This document shows positions 55,197 through 64,000 of a stretch of DNA of 64,000 nt, in pieces. The stretch is from contig CM055313.2 of NCBI GenBank assembly GCA_029255685.2, positions 74,750,641-74,814,640 on the forward strand, read 5' to 3'. Position 1 is the stretch's first letter; every line of letters starts with the position of its first letter. The notes under the pieces are model-generated. The model saw only the letters and a list, made by a program, of their open reading frames with translations, ran no database searches and was not told the DNA's origin. This DNA comes from Silene conica (lineage: Eukaryota > Streptophyta > Magnoliopsida > Caryophyllales > Caryophyllaceae). A program made the translations under genes and the position numbers.

Positions 55197-56531
55197 ATCC
55201 AAATCCAAAATATCCAGAATATCACCAAGTGACCCAAACTGGATATGCTTCAAAGTATCGTTCACATCTCCAAGTTGCATATGCCCCAACTTAGACTCGA
55301 GAGAGACAGAAGAACGATTACCTGATGCTCCAACAGTCAGAACAGTGCCTTGAAGGACATAAACAGTTCCTTCCTTAGCACCTCTCCAAGCAACAGAAGA
55401 ACCCTTACTAACACACAATGAACCACCATCACCTTGAAGGCTTGAAACTTGTAGCCCTGATCAACTAACATCCCAAGTGATATAAGAATTCTCTTTAAAC
55501 GTGGAGCATGCCTAACACCTTCTAGGAAGACAACAACACCATCACGTATCCTAACCCGAATAGTACCAACTCCAAGCACCTCACAAATAGACCCGTCACC
55601 CATGGCAACATTAACCCCTTGTGAAGCTTTATAAGAATCAAACCATTCCCTATTAGGACACATATGATAAACGCATCCCGTGTCCAAAATCCAACTATCC
55701 AAAGAACGTGGAACAACATCAACAACGAGAGCATAATCTTCCTTAGAATCATATTTGGCAACTTTTTGTGCAACAGCAGAAACACCAGCTTCCTTTAACT
55801 TAGGACACTGATTTTTCCAATGACCGGATTCCTTGCAGTAATGGCAGACATTCTTACGAGGACCTTTAGACTTGGTTTTACCCTTACTAGAGCCCCCCCG
55901 AATCAGCAACAAGCTCCATAGGACTACTGTCTACAACACCACCTGACGCTACTCGGCGCAAATCCCTAGTGTGAAGCGCTGACCTTACCTCCTCTAGGGT
56001 CAAAGAATCTCTACCAACAACAAAAGACTCCACAAAAGTCTCAAACGAATTTGGCAAAGAAACTAACAAAATCAAGGCAGCATCCTCATCATCTACCTAA
56101 ACATCTAAATTACGCAGGTCAAGTAAGATAGAGTTAAGACTGTCTAGATGGTCCTTGAGAGACGTACCTTCTTGCATACGAAGACCAAACAAACGCTGCT
56201 TAAGAAGCAACTTGCTGCTTAGAGTCTTTGTCATATACAAAGATTTTAACTTCAACCACAAACCTGTAGCAGTTTCCTCATCGGCAACCTCAATCATAAC
56301 ATGATCAGATAAACATAACAAAATTAAAGAATAAGCCTTTTCTTCCAAGACTACTTCTGCATCTGTCTTTGCTGTCTTTGCTGCATCAGTCGAACTACCT
56401 GCTGACTTTGCCTTTGAGATAACAGACCAAATGCCTAGCTGTCTAATCAAAGCTCTCATCTTTAACTGCCACAACCCAAAACTATTTCTCCCAGTGAACT
56501 TTTCAACATTCAAAACATTCGTTCCCGACAT
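55167..56531 (-). pseudogene. element B gag-protease, Tnt1-like, broken
   Basis: From ATG 56531: a copia gag (UBN2-type; NVEKFTGRNSFGLWQLKMRALI, LWLKLKSLYM, KQRLFGLRMQEGTSLKDHL), interrupted by TAG 56099-56097 in frame. It then shifts frame in a G7 run (55893-55899 on plus). Next come a zinc knuckle CHYCKESGHWKNQC and a protease with WILDTGCVYHMCPNREWF (DTG active site), then another shift near 55415 into a pre-integrase-like segment (LQGTVLTVG...). The frame is cut at 55201/55197 by element C. At least one stop and two frameshifts make it non-functional. Confidence 0.85.
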
Positions 56532-56611
56532 CTTTTCACCTGAAAATCAAGAAACCCAAATAACGCCTAAAAGACAACTAACGCGGAAGCAGATCCCAAA
56601 TCAGAACCTTA

Positions 56612-56623
56612 GCTCTGATACCA
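56612..56623 (-). other. primer binding site of element B, tRNA-Met type
   Basis: TGGTATCAGAGC on the minus strand, two bases after the 5' LTR. Confidence 0.9.
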
Positions 56624-56625
56624 AT

Positions 56626-57044
56626 TGTTGTAACGGAGGCCTCCCGTTACCCACATAGTTAATTGATAAGGTGATAAGAACAATAAATAACGAATGTAAA
56701 TAAAGTTGACACAAAGAATTACGTGGTTCACCAGTAAAATAACTGGCTACGTCCACCCTTCAAGGAGATCAAACTTCACTATAATTTCCTAATACAAAAC
56801 AAATACCCGTAGTAGTAACCAAAATAAGCAAGAACTCATAGCATTAATTAATGACGTCACATCTACTAACTTTCCTATGCATACAAGGAAACGTGAAACC
56901 TTGTTTCCTACTTTCCTTGTACATTAGTAGCAGGCCTAGTAGCAACATGCACGACTGAATAATGCGTAAGTTACGGGCCTATCTTTTTCGTCACTTCTAG
57001 CTTAATCCGTCTTCGACACAAATTCAAGGCACAAATTTCCAACA
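56626..57044 (-). repeat. 5' LTR of element B, internally deleted
   Basis: 419 bp. It aligns with the left LTR on both sides of a 383-bp gap whose edges share the trinucleotide AAT, as expected of a microhomology deletion. Confidence 0.85.
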
Positions 57045-57423
57045 GGTACTAAACTTGTTACGTTGGGTAAGTGGGTAATATGATTACGCTCTCGTATTTT
57101 GGTCGATCTCAACGAAGGTATTCGAGCCACCGTAGTGGTAATAAGTTCGGGCTAAAGATAAGGATTAATGTAATTCTTGTCGACCGAGAGTTCTAAGGTA
57201 GAATCGATTAAAGGTTAATCCACCGAATTATATTAACGAGGGATGTATCGGCTAAACCGTGCCCGAGTTAGTATGGATCTGGGTCTCGGGATCATTTTCT
57301 TAATTGGGTAAGAGATCATTAAGTAGATGCTTAACTTCTTTAAAATATTTACAAGTATAAATAAACGATAATTGTGTTTTAATTCCTTCATTTCATTTGT
57401 AGTTCATCTTCAACAATCATCAA
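57045..57423 (+). other. element A leader, part 3
   Basis: Resumes after element B and runs to the gag ATG at 57424. It contains GGGTAAGTGGGTAAT and CCGTGCCCGAG phrases shared with element C. Non-coding. Confidence 0.65.
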
Positions 57424-58377
57424 ATGGCTAATAACGCTCCACCTCTCACGAACGTATCATGGCTTCGATCTTTCATGGATCGATGCAAGCTTGAGAAGCA
57501 TGGCGCCAATTTTAAGGATTGGGACGCTCAATTGGTTTTGGCCGCGGAAGGTGACGATAAGACTCATTACCTAACCATAGACGCTCCTCCCACTCCCGCC
57601 GCTCGTGCGTCGGAGGCGACTCGTGAGGCCTATGAGACCTACATGAAAGAGTCGCATGCTCTTAAGAACGTGCTTATATTCTCCATGGAGCCGGATCTCC
57701 AAAGGAGAATGATTAGGCTAGCCACGGCTAATGAGATTTACACTAAGCTTGCGACCATGTTTTCGCAAGTACCTAGAGTGATACAATATGAGGCGGCCCC
57801 TGCCTTGTTTTACTTGACCTTAAAGGAAGGTCAAAAGATTAGTGCTCATGTGCTCAAAATGGCTGAGTTAGCCGAAACCTTGAAGGTTCAAGGGGTGAAT
57901 GTTCCCGACTCTCTTATAATTGACAGAATTCTTCACTCCCTTAACAAAGTGAAAACGTATGCTCAGTTCCGGGTGAACTTCAACATGCATAATCAAGAAA
58001 CGTCTTTGGACTAATTGCATAAGATGATTGTCCAAGCGGAAAGGGATATGGGACTTAATGAGAGTTCCACGAAGGATGTGCTCAACATCGAGAAAAAGAG
58101 CAAGGGAAAGTTTAAGCGGAAGGCTAACAAAGGCAAAAGTGTTAAAGCCTTCAAACCTTCATCTCCAAAAGAGAAGACCTTTTCGAAAGGTGCTTCTTCA
58201 TCGTCTTCAAAAGTCGAAGACAAGTGCCATTATTGCACTAAAATGGGGCATTGGAAGCGGAATTGCCAAAAGTACCTAAACGACCTCAAAACTAGAAGGG
58301 TTCTTGCAGTAGGTAATAATTCTCTTTTAAAATTCATGTTATTTTGTCAACTTTTGTATGTTGATACAAGTTGTTGA
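57424..58377 (+). pseudogene. element A gag with zinc knuckle
   Basis: A frame of 318 sense-and-stop codons from ATG 57424, with one in-frame TAA at 58012-58014 (after QETSLD) and a terminal TGA at 58375-58377. Copia gag features: WLRSFMDRCKLEKHGANFKDW, EATREAYETYMKESHALKNVL, IYTKLATMF, and a basic linker leading to the knuckle CHYCTKMGHWKRNC (CX2CX4HX4C). No protease follows. A GT at 58313 and an AG at 58404-58405 could define a 93-nt intron that would replace the last 22 codons by APSKDKDKAKEKEA and stop at TGA 58450-58452. The single internal stop makes this copy defective, while the family may still encode a particle protein. Confidence 0.85.
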
Positions 58378-58452
58378 CTCTCACCCTTTTATAATTGTTT
58401 TAAAGGGGCTCCCTCCAAGGATAAAGACAAGGCGAAGGAAAAGGAAGCTTGA

Positions 58453-60841
58453 AGTTCCTTTCATGGATCGCTATGGTAGCATCCGAAGACTGAAGACATA
58501 AAGAGCTTAGCTCTAATTTTCATTTGATGTCTTCTTTCGATTATGCATTTTAATTTTAAGAACATTGTATTTCTTGTATGACAAAGATCTAGTTATTTCA
58601 AACAATGGTTGTAATGTTGCATGTTGGTGACTTGGTTTTCAACCCAAGTCATCTCTTTTGTTCTTAAATCAAATCGTTGTTTTTAAATGCATTATATAAC
58701 ATGAGTTGATATGATCTTCATAGATCGTAATAAATTAACTTGAATAGTTCACCGTACGCTAGTCATGATAGGATCATAATAAAGTAATTTGATTTACTTA
58801 AACGAGAATTAAACCTCGTGAAAAACACTCAATCAATAAAAGATATAAACATCAAACTCAAATGTGAGTACATTAATTCATTATAAGATGATCACCTTAA
58901 GTTAATATGAGAACTAATATCTCACCCCTCATAATACCTACTATCCAAAACATTGTTAATGGGCGAAATTGCTATCCTTGTAAGAATAACGATTATTTTA
59001 AAGGATAGAGTGGGAGAAATTTTACACCCGCAAAACCAATGGAATAAATATGGGATCTTAGAGAAGAATCCTATATGGGGTCCTTGAGAAGAACCCTAAA
59101 TGAATGGATAGAAGAAACTACGAGAGGACACAGAAGAAACTACGCGAGCACACAAAAGGAAATGTTCTTTATGTCATTAGTTCCTAGAGAGGACAAGAGG
59201 AACCGCGTGTGTAAACGGAAGGAAAATATTTCCGTGAAGTTAATGTTTCTGATTTTATAAGATAATAGAGGAGAAATCGTCTCCCGTCTTCTTGATTATA
59301 GAGGAGAAATCATGTCCTCGTGCTTTCCTAGGGAACGAGGACGAAAAATGAAATGTTCATATGAGATGAGAAGATGTTGATTGAGTAGGAGCTAATCACT
59401 ATAGAGATAGTGGGAGTTATTTAACTATAAAAATAGTGATACAAAATTCAGTTGGAGAAAAAGTCATTAGAAAGTTGAACCTGTCATTAAGAGAGAATGA
59501 TAATTCTTTTATGAAAAGAATGAAAGGTTTTCAATTCTAGATGAGTAAATATGTTAAGAACATCATAGGATGATGGACAATCATAAGTGAGTTTATTATG
59601 TGATAATAAAACGTCACCTATTGATGATTAACAAGGTTGGATAAATTATTCATATCAATTAATGTAGAATCCCCTAGATATAAAAGTGTTGATTCGTACG
59701 ACCTTGATTAACATGCCAAAATGGTGAAACAAAAACCTTATTTCGATATAAGTTCTCAAGGAGAACTAGTGGATCGGATCTAGGTAAACTACAATATGAT
59801 TTCTAGTACAATGTGACTGTGTACGTGAGAATAACATGTCACGAGTTATAAGATAACAGTGGGAGCTTTCTTCAGGAAAGGAGACTCGAATCTAGTATAA
59901 GGACTAGACATGTACTTGCTTGAATAAGATCATATTATACGAGATAATATGAGTCAGAAGGAAACCGAAATTTGTAGGTTTGGATGACGTGAATAAATGG
60001 TCTATTCACATATCAAACCATTAATACAAATTGTGAATGAGCATCATAGATTGTATAGTGTGGAACAGTAATATTGCATTGACTGTTCGTACATGACAAT
60101 TACTCTTATCGTTTGAGTTATCATTAACTCACCATTGATAAATACTTTGTCAAATCCAATGGGTTGTGGGAGACAATTTTGAACTCCATGAAGTGAACTG
60201 GATTAACTTAGTATATCCCATAGTCGCTTGTATGAGGTGATGTCTCGAAGCGACTAGAGTGTGAGGCGATTGATGGCAAGTTCAAATGTCATAGAGTCAT
60301 ATGGGATGACTAGTCGATCACATAGGCAGACTGCAGGAGACACTCTGTCGGGCAATAAGTGACCGCTTATAGAGTTCTGGAAATTTTATAATAGCCTGGT
60401 CGTGGAAAGAGCTAATATATTATTCTCATGAGTCGATTCTTAGACAAGAGACTGTTCGTCCAAGGTGGCACAGTTTCAGAGTGACTTTGATTTATGCTCT
60501 ACGATCTTACGTAAAAGGGGTCAAATGGGCATCTTTTGGGTCATGATGGACTGTGTTAGTCTAAGGGAAAAGTAGGGTAGGAATTGTCCAACCTCTTGTC
60601 AGGGTTGTCTGAAATATCAGGGTCACTCGAGGAGAAGTTTAACTGGAAATGCGTGGCCACGCTCGGAAGGTATCTATGGTAGATAATTCCGGTCAAAGGA
60701 GTTAAATCTCCAGATCGAGGAAACCGCTCACGATATGTTCAAGTGCAAGTAAGACATGTAAGACACCTTGCATTGAGTGGGAGATGATGTAATAGGACAA
60801 GAGAATCGGTGACGCACACTTGTCGAGGACAAGTGGGAGAT
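58453..60841 (+). other. element A non-coding tail
   Basis: 2.4 kb without coding signals. Homologous to element C (47902-49000, reverse). It ends in ...GACAAGTGGGAGAT at 60829-60841, the polypurine tract; a second similar motif, GAGTGGGAGAT, lies at 60775-60785. Confidence 0.7.
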
Positions 60842-62148
60842 TGTTGGGAAATGTGTCCTCATCAATAGTGCGATCACGTAATTAAATCTCATGACGAGAA
60901 TATTCAAGGGATGATACGATATTATATAGTTAACTGACCAACATTAATTGGTAATGATTGGCTGACTAGAGTTTGACATTACTGTCGTATGACTTTGGTG
61001 ATCAGTTGATCCCTTTAGGTCACACCTATAGAACAATCCCTTTAATTGATAAACTGATCAATTGTATATTATAAGAATTAATCAAATTCCTTAAAATCAA
61101 ATATCGAGAAATCAGTGGTTGAATCTTAATGTAAGATTTATGTTTAAAATTGAAACGTGTCAATTGTTAAATATTAATCGATATTTTTGAAATATCGAAA
61201 TTAGAATGAAAAAGGTTCGTGGTTATAACATATGATCGATGTATATCGTATTGACGATTATTATAATAACCATATATTGGGTCGGTAATTAAGAATTACT
61301 AAAATAATTTGTTAAATGTGATTTAAATTAATTTAAAATTAATATTTATTTGATAAATATATATTTTAAATTAATACAATTGAATTATGTCACATAGGAT
61401 GTTACATATTACACAATTGTACAAATTACAAATGTAAAATAAAGGTCCATTTTACACTTATTTGAACCGTGTAAATATATGTTATATGGGTTAATATTAT
61501 GCCAATATTATTCCTTAAAACATAATCATTTGCTTAGGGCATGATGACTATTTGATACTCTTACAAGCCTATGTGCATGGGTAAGACCAAGGCCATACAT
61601 TGGCCTTCCCTTGCCTCTCTTACATGGTTCACTCCACCCCCAACCCTTCCCATTATATATGTGAATTGTTCACAACATAATGATTCCAACCCTAATGCTT
61701 ATTTTTCTTAGTGTAAGAAAAACTAATAAAATCCTCTTAAATATTTTCTAGTAAGATAATAATATTTACTAATAAATTTTAATAAGATTATAATAAAACT
61801 ATAATAGTTATACTATTTTGATTATTGTTCTAATATATTTTCGATTATTGTTCTAATACGATTAGAACTCGTTTTAAGGTAAACCGAATTCCTTCACCTA
61901 TTTCGTGTTAGTTTTCGGTTATTAAGGGCGTGTCTTGGGTGCATCGTAAAGGAGGCAATCTACTTTGGTTGCTCCGTGGAGGATCGTCCTAAGCTATCTT
62001 GGACCGAATGAAAGGGTCTGATTCTTTATTTTTCCGCATTTTCATTTGCATGCATATATAAGATCTAAACTTAATTTATATGATAAATTAGTAATATAAT
62101 TAGTGAGACTAATTTTGTGGTAGGGTTAGTATGACCGAGAACCTCATA
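60842..62148 (+). repeat. 3' LTR of element A
   Basis: 1307 bp, homologous to 25218-26496, with an extra TTTTGATTATTGTTCTAATA-like duplication near 61820-61860. Followed by TSD GCGAC. Confidence 0.9.
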
Positions 62149-62217
62149 GCGACTCCCTCCGAAACTATAGAAGAAGAAACAGTGAAGATTATACCTCTGT
62201 ACAGAGTTTACTTATAG
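62149..62217 (+). pseudogene. 3' remainder of the broken exon
   Basis: This begins with the second TSD copy GCGAC (62149-62153). Joined to the left fragment at one TSD copy, it continues the frame as an acidic stretch (SETIEEETVKIIPLYRVYL) and ends at TAG 62215-62217. The exact frame match across a 37-kb insertion supports both the TSD call and the reality of the exon. Confidence 0.65.
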
Positions 62218-62318
62218 AAGCCATTCATTCAAATGACAAATTATAATATGCTTTTCTCAAAGAGATAGAGGCATAGAGCTTTAGTCTTTTTCCTGTGGTT
62301 TTAAAAACTTTATTTATG

Positions 62319-62512
62319 GTGAAAACTTGCAAATGCGTTGGCCTACCCAACAGCTTACTGTAAAAAAGTTTTAAAAATAAAGTGATGATATGGATCCATT
62401 TGAAATAAATAGTTTCAAATGGCCGATAAGGGAATTTTATTTCACGCATGAGTATGAGTTTAGAATGAGGAATCTTATCGGGGTGGTATAGGTCATGGGG
62501 TTGGACCTCCAT
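62319..62512 (-). repeat. MULE-TIR-like repeat, right arm of an inverted pair
   Basis: 62319-62429 is the reverse complement of part of 16890-17030 at roughly 80%. The outer part (to about 62512) does not match clearly. A minus-strand frame through it is a by-product of the repeat. Confidence 0.55.
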
Positions 62513-62649
62513 TCTCAGTACCTTGTGTGTTGTTTCAATATAAATGGTATGAGTTTGAAACTAAGTTAGAGTTGAAATATGTAAAATCCAATACTTTAAA
62601 AAATAATTTTAACATCTAAAATCATGAAAAATAAAGATTTTATCAAATC

Positions 62650-63220
62650 ATCATTATATTATATATATTAAAGAATCTTGTAAAAACGCTTATATGACGC
62701 TATGTGGTTTTAGAATTAGTCTAATGGAGCTCTCTCATTCAACCTCAGAATTTCAGTTTTTTCCAGCCAATAACGTGAACAATAGTAGTCATGTCACCTT
62801 CCATTAAACGATTTTTACATTATTTCCATTTTCTACAATATATCGAATATAATTATCTTAATTTTGTTTCTTTAATTAATTTACATATATATTTTTTTTT
62901 GACAGGAAATTTACATATATCTTAAAGTTCTCAAATCTGAATTTTATAGTTTTCTTCTTTAGCTATGTCTTAATAGTTCCACTTTTATGCCGCCTCACAA
63001 TTATTACTCCTATTAGCATTATCATATGTTATCTTATTATATATTATTAACAATTTTTTCAAATGTCCTTATATTTATATTAATTTTTTTTCGTTTTTAT
63101 TTTGAAATATACATGTTCAATAAATAAAATTTCTGGTTATATATATAATAAATATAATTTGTCGTCTTCTTTTAAAATAAAAGTACACAGCCCCGTGATT
63201 TTTCACGGGAGTTACACTAG
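62650..63220 (+). mobile_element. short Helitron-like element
   Basis: The 3' end has CCCGTGATTTTTCACGGG (63192-63209) followed by GTTACACTAG, ending at CTAG 63217-63220. The 5' limit near 62650 (TCATTATATTATATATATTA) is tentative. The base after CTAG is A, not the usual T. No coding region. Confidence 0.6.
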
Positions 63221-63424
63221 AAAATAAAATGTTGAAGACAAACCTTCATTATGAATGAGAGACCTTCATTATGTCAGGACTGTGTTGGTTGTACCGTCAT
63301 TTTACAGAATTTGAAATATCAACACTGACATTAACTCACCATTATTTTTTCAATAAGTTTAACAATTTTAAGACACTTTCAAAATATTAAACGATCCTGA
63401 TAAAACGAAAACTTCAAGGACGAT

Positions 63425-63506
63425 TTAAATTATATAATAACTATAATTTGTGGTCTTCTTTTAAAAAAATAAACAACCCCGTGATTTTTCACGGGTGTTA
63501 CCCTAG
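63425..63506 (+). mobile_element. second Helitron 3' end in tandem
   Basis: The last ~80 bp repeat the 3' end of the preceding element: CTTCTTTTAAA, the hairpin CCCCGTGATTTTTCACGGGT and CCCTAG ending at 63506, here followed by T. Confidence 0.65.
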
Positions 63507-63664
63507 TAATTATATAAAATGTTTCGTTTATAATATGTCTTAATATTTATTTTTCAATTTTGGTTTATTGTAATTTGATTCCATGAATATGAATCTCATA
63601 CCCACCCCTCCCAGGGTATGTAGGAGAAACCCATATCTCACGTGTTTGAGTTATGACTTATGAG

Positions 63665-64000
63665 TAGGGGTGAGCAAAACCGGATATCCGGTCCGATTTT
63701 GAAATTCGGATCGGATATTCAGTTTTAAAAATATCATTTTTGGCGATCCACATCCAGATCCGAATATTCGGATATCCAAAAATTCGGAATCCGAAAATCC
63801 GGATATCCACATTTCGGAAACCGGATTAGATCCAGTTTTAAATGCATATTAAAAAATTAACAAATAATACGGTGTATAATGAATCATTCAAAGATTATCA
63901 CTAGAAAAAATTCATTTTTCGACTAATGAGTATATTTTGTGCTTCAAAACCAAACAAGAAAAAAAAAGACAATGTGTATAATGAAAATCCATTTCTTTTG
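63665..64000. mobile_element. hAT-like element 'f', left end only
   Basis: Begins TAGGGGTGAGCAAAACCGG and continues with repeated CGGATATCCG and ATTCGGAT motifs, the same plan as elements a-e. The right end is outside the window. Confidence 0.65.

Larger units (their letters stand above)
43218..57044 (-). mobile_element. Ty1/copia element B (gag plus protease, pol deleted)
   Basis: LTRs at 43218-45753 (with an hAT-like insertion) and 56626-57044 begin TGTTGTAACGGAGG and end CAACA on plus. The tRNA-Met primer site (TGGTATCAGAGC, minus) adjoins the right LTR, so the element reads leftward. Internal coding is gag and protease only. Integrase, RT and RNase H are absent even when element C is removed. 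The flanks GGGGTAC/TAC and GGTACTAAAC fit a TSD of GGTAC with three extra bases on the left. Joining them restores leader sequence similar to element C. Confidence 0.85.
25218..62148 (+). mobile_element. Ty1/copia-type non-autonomous element A (gag only), host of further insertions
   Basis: LTRs at 25218-26496 and 60842-62148 start TGTTGGGAAATGTGTCC and end CCTCATA. The TSD GCGAC flanks both sides (25213-25217 and 62149-62153). A tRNA-Met primer site follows the left LTR and an AAGTGGGAGA polypurine tract precedes the right one. After removal of the Athila element and element B, it is about 8.5 kb. It carries a gag with zinc knuckle but no protease, integrase, RT or RNase H in 57045-60841, so it must rely on another element for movement. 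LTR copies differ by a few percent plus small indels, making it the oldest of the LTR elements with paired LTRs in the 25-62 kb nest. Confidence 0.9.

Noticed and set aside
62225..62512. 95-codon minus-strand frame resembling the plus-strand frame at 16813-17034
   Set aside because: The resemblance is real, but it comes from the inverted TIR-like repeat; the frames are short and lack domain features.

Overview
This window is repeat-rich nuclear DNA from a flowering plant. Almost everything readable is transposable-element sequence: plant-type LINEs, Ty1/copia and Ty3/gypsy retrotransposons with tRNA-Met and tRNA-Asp-type primer sites, hAT-like, MULE, Harbinger and CACTA pieces, MITEs and Helitron ends. 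I cannot name the species. The large gypsy element looks like the dicot Athila lineage. I saw no rRNA or tRNA gene, no CRISPR array and no intact host gene. Boundaries and target-site duplications (TSDs) below were read by eye.

Layout. 1-5285: a LINE on the minus strand, truncated by the window edge, with decayed ORF1, an endonuclease and part of the reverse transcriptase (RT). 5360-5817: a Harbinger transposase tail, followed by microsatellites. 6161-8700: remnants of two related copia elements on the minus strand. 8740-9238: a CACTA-type end with a hairpin. 9239-12538: a gypsy LTR remnant split by a 5'-truncated LINE (9542-11964) with an 11-bp TSD. 13049-16445: MITEs and hAT-like elements. 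17126-24866: a four-deep nest (hAT-like shell, Helitron, MULE, solo LTR), with an 8-bp TSD on the shell, 9 bp on the MULE and 5 bp on the solo LTR.

25218-62148: a 36.9-kb copia locus (element A) with TSD GCGAC, itself about 8.5 kb and carrying only gag. Inside it sit (i) a complete, very young 14.6-kb Athila-type gypsy element (27914-42526, TSD TAGTT, 1610-bp LTRs differing at two positions), (ii) copia element B (43218-57044, gag and protease only), which holds two hAT-like elements one inside the other and (iii) non-coding LTR element C (46599-55196, TSD ATCCA). Element A broke a short exon. Joining the flanks across the TSD restores an open frame of about 94 codons. If all nested insertions are removed, that exon lies between inverted arms at about 16890-17030 and 62319-62429, so the original locus may have been a roughly 1-kb transposon carrying a captured gene fragment.

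The most unusual structure is in the Athila element. A GC-rich 33-36-nt dyad, CAGCCGG...CCGGCTG, occurs four times in each LTR just upstream of a TATA-like box, and seven more times directly upstream of the third ORF. This suggests a shared regulatory module and perhaps an internal promoter. The gag-pol frame is open for about 2,000 codons except for one TAA.
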